DNA from: Tetracentron sinense
Lineage: Eukaryota > Streptophyta > Magnoliopsida > Trochodendrales > Trochodendraceae
Length of the DNA stretch: 64,000 nucleotides
Assembly (NCBI GenBank): GCA_015143295.1
Contig: CM026573.1
Span: 3,755,950 to 3,819,949, forward strand
Direction: 5' to 3'
Numbering within the stretch: position 1 is the stretch's first letter; each line of letters opens with the position of its first letter. Positions 36,701 to 49,147 of this stretch are shown here, piece by piece. A program made the translations under genes and the position numbers. The notes beneath the pieces were generated by a model. The model saw only the letters and a program-made list of their open reading frames with translations, did no database searches and was not told the origin of the DNA.

Positions 36701-39700
36701 AAACGAGTGCTAGCTGACCCCACCCACTAGTTTGGCTCCACACCTCGGCTACAATCTCTAAACCGCTCATCCTCCAGCCACATGTTCTTAAAATGAAAAG
36801 GACTAGCCCCCCCCACACAAAACTCCCCGTCTCCAGTAAGAGAGGCACATGATCAAATATAGGACGAGGAAGGGAGGATTGAGTAACATTTGGGAAAAGA
36901 GCCTCCCAATCTTGATCGACAAGAAAACGGTCAAGTCGGCTCGCTATACGATTGTTTCCCGCTTGAGACCAGGTGAATTAAGCTCCCCCTCATTGGATAA
37001 TCCATCAATTCATGACAAAAAAACGAGAGCTCCAAAACGCCTCATCTTAGCTGGGAGCGCACTTCCCCCTTTCTTTTCTGAGGAGAAACGAATACTATTG
37101 AAATCCCCTCCCAAGCACCACAGCTGGCCCCATCGCACACTAACATCATCCATTTCAGCCAAAAAATCCACATCGTCTAACCTTCCTACCGGACCATACA
37201 CCCTGAGAAAACCCATGTGAAGTCCTCAATCATCTGGCATAATATGGATATTGAGAAAGCTCCTATCTCTGACTCCATAACTTCCACACTCGCCTTATCC
37301 CACATTAGCAAGATACCCCTGGAAGCTCCAAATGACGGAAGCTCAATCCAACCCAGATTCTGACTACCCCACATGTCCTTGATATGGTAATCCTTACTTG
37401 GTTTCCTGAAGACATATGATCGACGGTCTCTTGGAGCTTATAAACTTTTTTACAGCCACCCTCTTCTCCAACTACCCCAAACACCTTATATTCCATGAGA
37501 TAATGAAAAGACCTGTCATCTACACATTCTACGGTCCCTTGCTGACTTCGGACTTACAGACTCCCCTCTTTTCTTGACCCAGTCGTAGTTAAACATTGCA
37601 TACTAATCGCCTCAACTCCATCACCAAGCCCCCCCCCCCCCCTTCGACCGACCATCTGTTTAACTTTGGGACGACCCTTGCCCCCCTCTTTCCCTCCTTC
37701 AATCTTTTGAAATAGACTTCTCGCCTCAGATTCATGCCCTTCCATCAAGAGGCCCAGAGCCTTACCCAAATCCTCCATATGATTCACCACCCATGCCGAA
37801 ACATCCTCTTGACACATTTGTGGAAGCAAATCCTGCATTTTCCTCTGCCATTCAAAACTCGACCCCGGTACTGGCTGAGAAGCTGGCAATGCAACGAACC
37901 CTTCTAGATCAGGCTCAGCCTGACTCAGAGGTACCTTTCCCCTTGCCACTGCCTCCAACCCATCCAGACTCTGAGCCGAGAGGACCTTGACTATAGAGGA
38001 CCCTAGTGCTGCACCCACCTCACCTGACTCCAGCTCCATCGAAGCACTGGCCCCAAAACTCCCTCAACGCTTGCCACCGAGAAATCTGGGAGATAGGACG
38101 AAATCACCCCACTATCGACATCCACCGAATGGAAAAGGTCCTCCACCAACCCCACTGACTTATTGACCAAACAGCTGGTAGATGGAGCTTCTGGCTCCTA
38201 CGCTCCCATCGAAGGAATGGAAGCCCACTCTGAGAACACCAATGGAGTGTATTGCTCAATCTCCGAACTCTCCGAACCAACATCCCAGAATTGACCATCC
38301 AGAGACTTATTCGAAGAAAGGAGAGAATCTGACCCCTGCACACTGCTACTCCCCAACGCTGCCTCCGTAGAACACGGATTTAGGCACTAGTCATTCTCCC
38401 TGACTCTTCTCTCTCCCGGTAAAGGAGTTACAAAAGCTTTGACCTCCTCCAAGATCAATGAATCTTTAAAAAAGGGAACCCTAGCCACCGAAGAGATGTG
38501 GCTACCCTTCCCACTCCGCAATTTCGGCTCCTCCCTTGAACTCTGAGACCCTCCCCTCGAGCAAGAGGCAACCAGAGAACGAGGTGGATTCTCGATATCT
38601 CTAGCTGAAAGCAAATGGAAGCCTTCACTCTCAAAACGAACGCCTAGATCGACCCCAATAAGCCCCAAACCCTCCTGGACTCCCTAGGCTTCAAAAGGAC
38701 GTTCCTTGGGCCCTCCTCCAAACATACATGGACGGGCCATGGGCCGATCGACGAATTTGGGTCCACAAGCCCTAGCAAGATGGGCCTTGGAGCCTCCAAC
38801 CTTAGGAGAAAGCCCCTTCACGTGAGGGTCCAGCTGGCCATCACTTAAGGCCTCCGCATTGGCACACACAACCCCAAAGCCTAAGGATGATCTTCGGAGT
38901 CAACTGAGGCTCTTCCTCCTAGAGAGTCTTTCCTCTCTCACCTAAGTCTTCTCCTTCTCCAATTCCCCTCTTCTGGTTCTTTTTTAAAATACGTCCTCTG
39001 CCTCTACTGGCACTTGCCATTTCTGTGATAAACTTTGGGGCCACTTCTTGGGGAAGAGGACTGACAACCGACCAAATGACTTCCCTAGCAGGGATATCTG
39101 CTACGCCCTTACTGACCTTCTGAGATTCTTGCAACACCTTTATCCTTCTCTCCCAATGATTTGCTGCCCCATCACCACGATTCTCTAGAGACCCCCCACC
39201 TGGCTGCCTCCCATTGGATGCCTCCTGACCAACTGGAACGGCTGCCTTAGACCCTCTCCCCACCAAAATTTGAAGTTGCCTCTATCGTTCCCTGCCGGAA
39301 GAAACTCACATCGCCGGAGACACCCTCCTCCGAAAGCACTGAAATAACAATCCTATGAACCGATCCCCTATCAGGGATGCTCAAAGTGCGAGGGATGCTC
39401 TCTCTATTAGAAGATACAATCTGGAGTCGAGTTTGCCGGAGGTCCGATAAAGACAATGTGCGATCGTCTATGCCCCTGGTCCCACCACAAGCATCCCCTA
39501 TACGATGAAGAATTATCGGATTCCAAAGGTGCAAGGGAAGACCTTGGATACCAATCCAAAAAGACTCTCGAAAAGATGCCTCAAGAAGATGATTGGATTC
39601 TGGCCACCACCTATTCATGTACAAAGAGCCTCCTCCCGGTATCGGCAATGGAGCCCCCGTGCATAAATCAATCATCGATGACAAATGCTTCACTACTTAT

Positions 39701-42700
39701 TAGCCCCTTTCGATCTCCATAGGGGACTAGAGAGGGATGATCATCGCTAGGGAGCAAAGAGTGAATAACCTCTTCCAACCTAGACCAGCTAGCTAACGAT
39801 TGAGAGAAGGCACAAACAATAGCCCTATCCCACCATCCCTTTGGAAATGGATCCTCAACAACTAATGGGGAAAAAGAAACGGAGGTATTATTGAGAGGTA
39901 GCAGAGGAGGGGTAGAGAAATCTTCCACTAAAGACTTTCCTGACAACTGAGACTTTCCAAGCATAAGGCGTGGCGGTATGATGCTGTTCATAGAAGCCAA
40001 TACCCCTTTCCAACCGAATCCCTGCTTAGCCATTGGGAAGACGATCCACTTTCTTCTCCCTCCCTCCAAGGATATGGCCATTAGCGAGATGAAAACCCTG
40101 CTCGAATTCCTTTTCCTTTCCAAGATAAATACTTTAGATGAACATTGACATCTCTCCACCCTATACTTATCTCCTGCAAGTCTCACACAGTCCCCAATGA
40201 ATCGAAGGAGCCACCAGAAACTTCATTCTCCCAGCTGCAGTTCCACCGAGCATCCTCTCCCACGTTCAATGATCTTCACCAGAAATCCTTCTCTTACTAC
40301 CTCACTAACAAACTCAAAAGTCTTCGATTCCACAGCGATAATCTTCTTCCTCAACATCTTCGATTCTGAGCAACAAATCTGATTATTGTAAATTTGAGGC
40401 TATCCATTCCTTTACCAGCTCCCATAGTGGCATTAATTCATCGACTTTTATTTGGTTTCAGATTGACTGGACCTTATGCCTATCAGTTCATCTTGAGTGA
40501 CTCCATTTCAAAATCTTGTGGGGTCTTGGTGCATAAACCACTGTTCCCCAGTGGTTTATGCACTCTTGCAAAGACAGACCAAATGAGAAATGCAACCATA
40601 GGAGAATGTTAAAGGTAATTGAAAAGACTAAAACGATTATGAAACTCATTCATAACAATGTATACATGTTGATCCGAAGAAAAGGTATGACTTTACATGG
40701 TATAACTAATTCGCATGAGAATCAAAATTCACAACTCCCACTAATCATTATTAAGTGCTACCCCAAACAGAACTGCCCAGCATGACATAACAGATGAGTT
40801 GATTGAAAATCTTGGTAGTAATAAAACAGAAGTAGAGACACTTGAGAGGCATAGTGGTAGAGGAAGATTTTGATATAGCCATTGCCCAACAAAGATAAAA
40901 ATATACATAGATTTCAGTATAAAGCAACTAGCTCTAACAATGTGCTCATTCTGAGCTCCAAAACTCCATATTGCAAACAAACTAGCAAGGGTTTCAAACA
41001 GAATAAAGACAGGGCCAAGTTGAAGACACATGCAAAATGTATAAGAATTAATGCATGATTATATATAACAAATGGGATAACATATAGCACAGGAACATCC
41101 CTATAGCATGTAATCATCGTGTAAATCGTTCTCCTTAAAAACTTCTATTTATACTTGAAGCTTTCAACCTAACTTGGATGTGTATTTCATTTCCATAGTT
41201 ATACTGATTCATTTTGGAAAGAAGCAGTAATGAAGTATATATGAGTGTCATTGCATCGATCTTAGGCTCACGTGCAACAGATTAGAATCAGATGTAGTCA
41301 TCTATGTGGTTACTTCATGCTAGTCACCTCCAGATCCTCCTACTTCTTGTGCCTACGCGCATGGCTCACAGAGCTTAAAAATACAATTTTTTTTATAGAT
41401 TCAGACTTCATCCAATTTTCAAATGCAAATTGTTAGAAGAGGTATACTTACATGAATGATCAGCACAGGACAATTAACCAACGGGATTTTGTCGATGTTC
41501 TGCACACAATCAAATGAAAACAAATTTCAAACACACCAACAATTAATGATCATTCATTTGAAAACAAAAGCAATGACCACCAGTAGGTCTGGTGAAGAAA
41601 AATGAAACCTTATAGATGTCAAACCAGTATGAGCGCTTCACAGGATACATGACTCTCAAGCCTGACAGTATAGGACTATGCAGAACGACAGCTCTTAACC
41701 GAGGCAGACGAGCCGCGAGATCTAAAGTTGGGCCACTTCCAACAGATTGGCCATAAAGGATGATGTCTTCCTGCTTAGCGCCATAGCTCTCTTCGAGACA
41801 CTTATAGGAAGCTTCAATATCTGCATAAGTGTTCTGTTCACTTGGCTGGAGAACAGGAAAAATGTGAACTTCAGATGACAATTTCAGGTGCTACCATTTT
41901 GCATCACAAAATTTATAGAACTGGAGGTTTTTATCAAGAAAATTTCAAACTGCATCTAACCTTCCCCGATGACTGCCCATAGCCAGAATAGTCATACCTG
42001 CATGAAATTACAATTGTCTATAAGAAAATTTCCACTTCTGACGCTTAACCGATACCTTTGTTTTGTATCTAAGTTACTTTAATAGATATTAGTCTTTACA
42101 AAGTTTAATCTACTAGCACTGATATCATAATACTGATGGAATCTATGGAGACCCAGCAGTAAAAAGAAAAATGTATCCCCTATTGCGACTCCAACATAAT
42201 TTATGGTATTGGGACATGGGATGTCTTCCAGTGTTAAACATTGGCACAAAGTGGCCCCAGCAAAACTCAATACATTGACATATCCTACTATCCATGCAAT
42301 AATATTAAAAATAAACAAATCATCATATAAATATCAGTTCGAATAAGTACAGAATATAAAATGTATCTAGATGTTAAATATATAACTAGACATTAAATTC
42401 ATATCATTGGTATCTTAAATAATGGCTTGCAACAAGAAAAAAATAAATTAAAGATTTGCCCCCTATAAAAATATCAATTGTAAACATGTAGCCACCACAG
42501 CAAAATTTTAAGAGCAACTTCATTCGATTTTACAGCTATTGATCTATCACCACCAACTGAACTCCTTTAGAAGTTGGCATATTTTCATTTCCTTGTCTCA
42601 TTTTTTGTGTTTTTCGAGCTTCCAAAAGATAAAATGTTCCACCATGTACTAAGCATCTAAGCAGAGGCAAGGGCAAAGCCAAGATTCTCTTGCAGGGGAA

Positions 42701-44760
42701 GGTGGCTAACAATGGGGTACGCCCCCGATTTTTTTTTTGAGGGCCAAGTTCATGGGCCATCGCGTCTGTTTGTGTCCGTTTGTAAAGAATATATTTTTTC
42801 TCAAAAGTTTAAGGCTAGAGCCCCTGTCCTCGGCTCTACCCTCCCAGACTATTAATACCTCTGTAACAAAAAACTCTGTTTTTTTCAAAAATTCGCAAAT
42901 TATTCGCGCATTTTTGCTTTGCCGAATTATTCGTGAATTATTGGATTCCCGAATTATTCGCGAATTTTCTGAATTATTCCTAAATTATTCCCGAAATATT
43001 TTCTCAAACTTGGCAAAAACAAAACTACTTATTTTGTATATTTTTTAATCAAATTGTTCGGTATATTTTTATATTTATTAATTTATTTTTTATTTGTTCC
43101 GAATATTTCCCAAATTTTTCCGAACTTGACCTCTGCCGAATTATTTCCAACTTTGTCACTATGATTAATACTATAGTTTTTTTTTTAAATCAAGGAGCAC
43201 TTCAGCCCCCCCGGCCCCCGTGTGGCTCCACCCCTGCATCTAAATTCTAAGCCTCCATAAAAGAATCAGAATTATGGTTTTTCAGTAATTAGAATTTTAA
43301 AAAACGACAAACCGGATACTAAAGTAATCTACTGATTGAAAAGGACAGAGATCTTCTACCATACTGATACTTGAAATATCAAGGATCTTTTCTGCGTACA
43401 TTTAGCTACAAAAGTGAAGTGGGAGAACTAAATTGACCAGGATTCCATATCTATTCTAGTGAAAAATCATATTCATTCAAAAGTAGATACTAAAAAGTAA
43501 AATTATCATCTGGAATCAATAAGAACAATAAAATACCCAACAATGCACCAGCTATCTAAATGCACCATTATTTCCCCATCCCATCCAATACAGAGCTTAC
43601 AGGATGAATCAAAAACTAAATATCAAAATAAAAGATGAATTAGCTAGAAAGAAGCTCAAGACCATCCACATTAATTTCATCAGAATAAATCAGGATACAG
43701 TTCATAAACATGTACATCTATACCACCAAATTTTCCATATCCATTTGGTAAAGAAAACCCCTTTGCCAAAAATGAAAATTCCTATCTTGGATCAATCTCC
43801 AAAATGACAGATTGACATTTTTCCATCCCAACTTTCCTTCTGTTGTGAATAAAATTGATTTAAGCTATATACTAACTGGGAAGAGTTAAATCTACAAGAA
43901 CATCCAACCTCTACTACAAAACATCATTTCCCAAAATAGAGCATGAGCAAAAATAGGCTAACTATCGATAAATTCCACACTCAAGATGCGGGGGGAAAAG
44001 GAAGGACCCATGGAGGAAAACTCAACACCATTCTCTAAGTTTCTAATTCTAGAACAACATAACATCAAATTATAGACCTTACATAGCTCGGCTAACCATT
44101 ATCACAGTGTCCCTTCCATTAAAACACCATTTCCGACAAACCCCAAATGCTAAGTGAATCCAAACCACCATCAAGACCAACCAAAATCTTCTTTTTCAGC
44201 TGATCTGGGGGAATCCCAAGAGGAAACCCCCCATAAAAGAATCCTATCTCGTGGATGAAAAACATAATAATAATAATAATAATCTGTCAACAATTTTCAA
44301 ACTGGGGGTAGCTGAATTCACCAGATCTTCTCAACCCACAACAAAACCATCACTTGGAAGATCAACAACCCAGATATGAAAGTAACAACCCATCAAAAAA
44401 TATATATATATAGATTAAAATTTGCAAAAGAAAGAAAGCAAGAAGTAGAATAGAGTACCCCATGATATTGACTCGTAAGTGGATACTCAATTCGATGAAG
44501 AGCTCATACATCTGACCGAGATCTGCAGCGTTTCCATGAGAGTAGAGAAGGGTAGAGGTAGCCATGGGATGTCGAACGTAGATAGCGACGATCTCGGTGC
44601 CGCGACGAGTCGGGAATTTGAGAACATCGACGTTCTCTCGGTGAGGGAAAGGATTGAGGGTCAAAAGTCCAGTGACCTCGTCTGTAATTACCTTGTATGA
44701 AGGTGGATTGGGTGGGAAGAAAGCGAACTTGGCCGCCATGGATGAAGTTACTCCACCCAT
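28802..44760 (-). CDS. ABHD17: ABHD17-type alpha/beta hydrolase, 5 exons over 16 kb, 371 aa
   Basis: Exons: 44760-44459, 41997-41961, 41845-41609, 41499-41452, 29293-28802; frame and GT-AG hold at every junction. ABHD17 proteins are membrane-associated serine hydrolases; the animal ones act as depalmitoylases, and the plant substrates are largely unknown. Visible: MGGVTSS at the N-terminus, a fit to the N-myristoylation pattern; [40 protein letters not shown] (alone in the 37-nt exon 2); the nucleophile elbow YGQSVGS with Ser147; the acid loop GTSDEVVD with Asp212; the His loop GGNHCDLE with His241. After the fold comes a basic tail of about eight R-R/K-S-T/V/I-D units. Intron 4 is 12.16 kb and carries two LINEs. 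Despite this the frame is intact. The gene was scored as one, not two, because neither half contains a whole hydrolase fold. Confidence 0.92.
29294..32060. other. Intron 4 of the hydrolase, 3' portion without genes
   Basis: Non-coding. Holds GAGTCGACTCGAG-type repeat debris (about 30025-30150), a (CT)n microsatellite (about 30758-30791), a TA/CA microsatellite (31000-31022) and a tandem duplication of about 46 bp at about 31340-31433 (CTCTCTAGCAACnTTnGTT). No domain was recognisable in the small open frames. Confidence 0.5.
32095..33675 (+). mobile_element. 5'-truncated LINE, degenerate
   Basis: The reading frame begins within the reverse transcriptase just after the FADD box ([38 protein letters not shown]). 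It continues through frameshifted remnants to a zinc-finger RVT block ([21 protein letters not shown]) at about 33145-33270 and ends ACTGATAAAAAAA. It is homologous to the minus-strand LINE at 33742-40420, which it meets tail to tail with about 65 bp between the tails. It is dead, with many stops and shifts. Confidence 0.8.
33868..33909 (-). repeat. G-run / (GGGA)n tract in the LINE 3' region
   Basis: Twenty C followed by CTCC units on the plus strand; on the LINE and hydrolase sense strand this is (GGGA)n then a G20 run. This has strong G-quadruplex potential in pre-mRNA. Homopolymer length in the assembly may be unreliable here. Confidence 0.8.
34009..37510 (-). pseudogene. LINE ORF2 remnant: endonuclease, reverse transcriptase, zf-RVT
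   Basis: The endonuclease starts with ISWNIRCLG and then an immediate stop, at about 37505-37480. It continues with [16 protein letters not shown] and the catalytic-type [11 protein letters not shown] (about 37110). The reverse transcriptase begins near 36200 ([38 protein letters not shown]) and includes the [11 protein letters not shown] active-site box (about 35480) and [11 protein letters not shown]. The last part (34290-34009) is a zf-RVT domain with CFMC ... HLFLHCPV and [12 protein letters not shown]. Stops and frameshifts break it into at least six pieces, so it cannot make a full protein. Confidence 0.85.
37554..40356 (-). pseudogene. LINE ORF1 remnant (DUF4283-type, Gln/Ser-rich tail)
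   Basis: The ATG at about 40356 opens a frame ([16 protein letters not shown]) that reads to an in-frame TGA after 45 codons and then continues as [16 protein letters not shown] second block, [16 protein letters not shown] (about 39560), is the DUF4283 signature common to plant LINE ORF1. Later pieces (39266-38919, 38668-38387, 38039-37554) are low-complexity and frameshifted. The zinc-knuckle CCHC expected in some plant ORF1 proteins is not evident. Confidence 0.75.
40529..40563. repeat. Perfect 15-bp hairpin, 5-nt loop
   Basis: GTGCATAAACCACTG (40529-40543) and CAGTGGTTTATGCAC (40549-40563) are exact inverted copies around TTCCC. It lies in hydrolase intron 4, about 110 bp outside the LINE 5' end and 890 bp from exon 4. 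No poly-T or other context marks it as a terminator or a miRNA precursor; the arms do not extend. Confidence 0.85.
42662..43236. mobile_element. hAT element, second copy of the GGGGCGGAGCC family
   Basis: The right end TGTGGCTCCACCCCTG is well kept; the left end CAGAGGCAAGGGCAAAGCCA is diverged. The flanks CATCTAAG (42654-42661) and CATCTAAA (43237-43244) match at 7 of 8. The interior contains many GAATTATTCGCGAATT-type palindromic pieces. Located in intron 1 of the hydrolase gene. Family copy of 25981-26597; a third eroded end (GCAGAGGCGGAGCTAGGATT) is at 46445. Confidence 0.7.
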
Positions 44761-45110
44761 CTCTCTCTTATCTCTCTTTTCTTTAAACCCACCAATCTCT
44801 CTAATGGCGAAGAAATCTTTTTATCTGTAAATCACAAACAGATCCACATTTCTTTCTCTTTCTTTACCCCAGAAGATTAAAGAAAGAGAGAAGAGATCTT
44901 GCTGTTCTTATTAGCTCTTACTTCAGAAATGACTGAGACAGAGAGAGAGAGAGAAATAGAGAGTCTCTACTTTTTCTTTATCGAGGATGAGAAGGGGACA
45001 GAGCGAGCGAGTAATCTTTTCGGACTATTTTTTTTTTTTTATAATTATTTATTTTTTTTTAATAGCTTTTTTCTCTTTTTTTTCAAAGTTTATGCGCGGA
45101 TTCACTAAAG
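44761..45110. promoter_or_regulatory. Upstream region of the hydrolase gene
   Basis: The leader strand is GA/CT-rich, including a (GA)n run at about 44939-44962 and several AAGAGAGA blocks, as in many TATA-less plant promoters. No TATA box is seen within 100 bp of the ATG at 44760. Long poly-T runs follow at 45026-45080. Confidence 0.4.
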
Positions 45111-46847
45111 TGCGCCGTGTGCGTGGAAAGTGTGGGAGCGTTCTGACGGTAAAACCAATGGGCCCAATTTGCGAAGGGGCCCACTAAACAAAGATCTAGT
45201 AAAGAACCGAAATAGAGTCGGTGAGAAAAGGGCAGGCAGACTACTTCTACACCAAAAAAAGAATTTAAAAAAAAGACGTTTATTAGTTGTATTATAGACC
45301 GGAAAGATAATCTATAAGCAGCAAATACTTGTACTATATCTATGGATTTTGCTACCCCAATCGCATATCATCCAAATACGCAACTGGGGTGCTACAAATG
45401 TCAAACAACATCTGAACTGTTAAAATAATGAAACATTTCCCCGTGTTAGCCTCTTCTTGCATCTAAGGAAAAATTTGGAGTAGATGTGATTGGGGCTAGC
45501 ACTTCTCTATATCTATATAAATATAAAATTCATGAATTAACGGAATTATGAACAATAATTTTTTTCATATAAGAAAAATATATGATTTTTTTACTACACA
45601 TAAATAATAAATGTATTATATACAAATTTAAATTAAAGACCTAAAAAAAGTCATTGTAAAATTTTGATGGTAATTTTTTTTCTTCTTCACTATCCTAATT
45701 CTTCTTTCTCATATATTGTGGATTCTCAACTCTCGTCATCTCTTTTGTATATTTTCTGCTTATCGCTTTACTGATTGTGGCAATTTATTTATGGTTTCGA
45801 GTTCATTGTGAGTAAGCCTCTTTCACTATCTTCTTCAAGCACTTAACTTTATCTCGCTATCAAATTGTAGGCTTTGAATCTTTACGCAATCGTATAATTT
45901 TTAGAGAAAAGAATGGACAACTTCTATTCTGACATACACCTAAAAAAAACCAAAGTATTTTTCAACCACGCAATTTTTTTTGTCAGAAACAATTTCTATA
46001 ACTTAACATCCATTGTATCCTTTTCAATGCTCCAAAGAAAAACTATCTATAAAATATATGTTTAATATTCTAATCTCTATTTCAATTTGTCATTTTAAGA
46101 TTTATTTTATTAGGGTCTTAGAATTATTTTAATTAGTGTTTAAAGTTTTGTTTTATTTATTTGTTTAATTGCAACTTTGTTGTCAAGGATTGACATTTGT
46201 CGTTTGATATAAAAAGAAGGCAAAGTTAAATAGCAAAATAAGATATTAAAATGAGATACAATTTATTTTATTTTATGTATTCATAATTGATATATATATA
46301 TATATATATATGTATACTATTTTCCACCCAAAATCATATTATACTTGAATATATTCAACTTTGATTATTTGTTGTTTTCCAGTTAAGGGGCCAATTTTTT
46401 TCTCATTCCCAAATTTGCTAATTATTGGTGTGATATAGACGCAAGCAGAGGCGGAGCTAGGATTTTTCTAATAAAGGTGGCACATTAGGCGTGTACAGAA
46501 TGTTTAGAGTCTAGAGGTTTGACACCTAGTTCTTTAGCCATTTCATCCATACATTATGCACATATCTTACGAGTATTGTTTTTCCATGTTTACGGAGCAA
46601 TTGTTCCCTTACTTCATGACTATGTCCAGTTAAATAAGTAACTAAAATAGTTTAAAGAAATATTTTGTTTTCAAAGTTTAGGAGACATTTGCCCCCCATT
46701 GCTTCCAGCTATACCATAATAAATAATATAGTATAATTTTGTATGGTCAACTTTCCCCTTGTCCCATGATTATGCCCAATTAAATACTTAAAACAATTGT
46801 TTGTGTGGAAAAATACTTAAACAACTTAATATGAAAAATACGAGTCC
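45111..46847. other. AT-rich intergenic region, no gene seen
   Basis: No supported coding frame. Contains a (TA)n microsatellite at about 46288-46312 and an eroded end of the GGGGCGGAGCC hAT family at about 46445-46470. Otherwise unassignable. Confidence 0.5.
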
Positions 46848-47095
46848 GGATCATGTCCAACTGTAGTTGATCTCGGACGGTTCAATCGCACTCACAAGAC
46901 CCCCTTTTAATTATGGTTAATTAAGAACATTTAACCCTTAATTTTTTTTCTTTCAAAAAACAAAGGTTAGATTGTCAAACCCTAAGGATTAGTAAATCTT
47001 AGACATAGTTAATTAATAAGAGTTAAAAGGAACATGTGTTGACTTGCGGGTGCGTATGACTTGGGGAGAGTTCAATTACAATTGAATATGATCCC
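46848..47095. repeat. Foldback MULE-like copy with both ends
   Basis: The left GGATCATGTCCAACTGTAGT and right (reversed) GGGATCATATTCAATTGTAA ends are inverted. The interior has the family's GTTCAATCGCACTCACAAG, TATGGTTAATTAAG and GAGTTAAAAGGAACATGTGT blocks. No clear 9-bp duplication remains. Same family as 16313-16668. Confidence 0.65.
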
Positions 47096-47110
47096 AAGTC
47101 AAGAAATTAA

Positions 47111-47610
47111 GGGTGTATTTGAACCAAGCTTGGGCAAGTTTGAGCTTGCCTTGAACATGCTTGAGCTTGATTCGAGCTCGCATGTTTAGGCTTGAGCTTG
47201 GCTTGAACAAGCTTGATCGAGCTTAAACTTTGTTTGAGCTCGAACTTTATTCAAGCTAAGTCGAGCTTAGATTGGGTCAAGCTTGATTAATAATATTTTA
47301 AAAAAAATTTAATAACAATATTTACTAACAAATCATAATACAAGAAACTACAAAAAATTAATATATTCATATATGAACATAAAATTGAGCTCGATGTGTG
47401 TATAGATATATATAAAATTGATCAGAGCCCTAAATGAGCTAAACTTCGAGCCGAGTCAAATCAAACATGGTTTGATTGAAGCTTGACTTTTTTAAACATT
47501 TGAGCTCAAATAAAAGCATGGGTTGAGTCGTTCAAGACTGAAATGTCAGCTTGAGCTTGGCTCAAACGAGCCGAGTTGAGACGAGCTAGCTTGGCTTAAG
47601 TGCAGTCCTA
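47111..47610. mobile_element. Inverted-repeat element rich in GAGCTTG motifs
   Basis: It begins GGGTGTATTTGAACCAAGC and ends GCTTGGCTTAAGTGCAGTCC, inverted and diverged, with many GAGCTTGAGC/GCTCGAGC blocks in opposite orientations at the two ends around an AT-rich centre. Matches the style of common plant foldback MITEs. Non-coding. Confidence 0.55.
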
Positions 47611-48973
47611 CACAAAAACTTTATTTTTTTCAAAGTTTAGGAGGGCACTTACCCCTATTCCCATGGCCATGCCTCATTAATTTATAGTTTTTTCAAATTT
47701 CAGTGGAGGCACGTGTCCCCATTCCCCCCACCTGGCTCTCAGACACAAAAGTAGGATGTAAACGGGATTGTGTCCAACCCAATCAAAATTGAGAAATGTT
47801 AGCTTCATCCATAAACTTCCAAACTCTCACTATAGTTGCAACATGCTTGACTACTTTTCTCTATTACTTTTAAAATCGATTAGACAATAACTTTCTCCAT
47901 TGTAAAAAAAAAAAGTTGTCATGTGAAAGGGTTAGCAGAGACATGCGTTGCACCCACAAGAGGGTTTGGAAAAAAACTGAAATGTGCATATGTGCTAGCA
48001 GTCCTATATGAAAATTACAAAAATTGAGTCCAAGCTCAGCTCATTGATACCCCTACCAAGAGAAAGGCAAAAGTTGGTTAGGGTATCTATCAGAATAATC
48101 TCAACCACCCATTTGTTTCATTTGTATTGAACGGTTGCATTTTAGGTGGTTGGCCTAGTAACAACAATGTAAGATGAATGGTTATGGTTATCAAAACATG
48201 TTCCACTTTTTGAGAAAGTGGATCCACAGGTTTGTTGGGTCCAAATCAATCACTCACATGTGAATCACTCACATGTAAGCAAGCATAGCTTGCCCCATCC
48301 TTAGTTTGTGATAGTCACCACTTCATTGATCCGAGTTGTACTCTTAAGAGGGTACGAGGGTGTGAGTATTGTCATCTCCACCCATCTCATAACTTAGAAC
48401 AAATATTAACCTACTAACCGGTTGCGGCCTAACAACAGTAGAAAGATGGAATAATGAATAAATAAATAAAATCACTCACGGGTATGATACACAGTAGAAA
48501 GATGGAATATTGACATTTTGTCGTCCTTTATGTGTCTTTTGATTTGAATGTACTTAAATCAAGGAAAAACTTAACTAGAAGGTGAACACGTGTCATAACC
48601 ACCAGTCACCAGTAGGGAGAAAAAAAAATACCATCCATAATTGAACAAACCAGTTGTGGAGTCCAACTTTGACTTCAGAATCTCTGAAGTGGGACCCACA
48701 TGGTTAAATACGTATTTTCCATTGACGACTAGTATTCCTCGAGATATGATTACAAAGTGACAATGCTTGGCCTGGCCCGACGACTTAAAATGCTCTTTTC
48801 ATCGTTGATCTTTTGGACACATAGCAATACGAGGTATTAGCTCCGATCTTATAACATTTAATAAGATGAGCACTTCGAGACTGACTTGGATGTGAGGCGT
48901 GGTGGTTCAAAGCCTAGGGAGTTATCTTATTAATCCGATCTTCGGGGACTAGTCCCAATCTCAAGCTAACGTG

Positions 48974-49057
48974 GATAAATAGGCTTTGGATTCTTTCTGG
49001 CGAAGCCAAAAAATAGATAAATAGGCTTTGGATTCTTTCTGGCGAAGGCAAAAAATA
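48974..49057. repeat. 42-bp tandem duplication
   Basis: GATAAATAGGCTTTGGATTC ... CAAAAAATA occurs twice head to tail (48974-49015 and 49016-49057), differing at one base (GAAGCC / GAAGGC). The recent look stands out in this eroded region. Confidence 0.9.
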
Positions 49058-49147
49058 GACATGATAAAGGGAGAAGTCAACTTATCCTTACTTGATATCT
49101 CTCCCCTTTATTCTCACCAACTTATCGCCATGTGTCATATAGGTGTG

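Larger units (their letters stand above)
33742..40420 (-). mobile_element. Nearly full-length plant LINE (L1/RTE-like), inactive
   Basis: About 6.7 kb on the minus strand in intron 4 of the hydrolase, sense with the host gene. Order: ORF1 with a DUF4283-type block, ORF2 with apurinic endonuclease, reverse transcriptase and a zinc-finger RVT C-terminus, then a GATAAAAAAAAAT tail at about 33747-33757. Every domain carries stop codons or frameshifts. A loose flank match (ATAGTGATGCATTTTA at 33732 and ATAGTGGCATTAAT at 40424) may be a decayed target duplication; this is weak. Classification within LINEs needs alignment. Confidence 0.85.

Noticed and set aside
41452-44760. Separate truncated hydrolase gene
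   Set aside because: Exon 4 ends with a clean donor after LIIH, and the missing Asp/His part occurs only at 28802-29293 with matching phase. One gene explains both.
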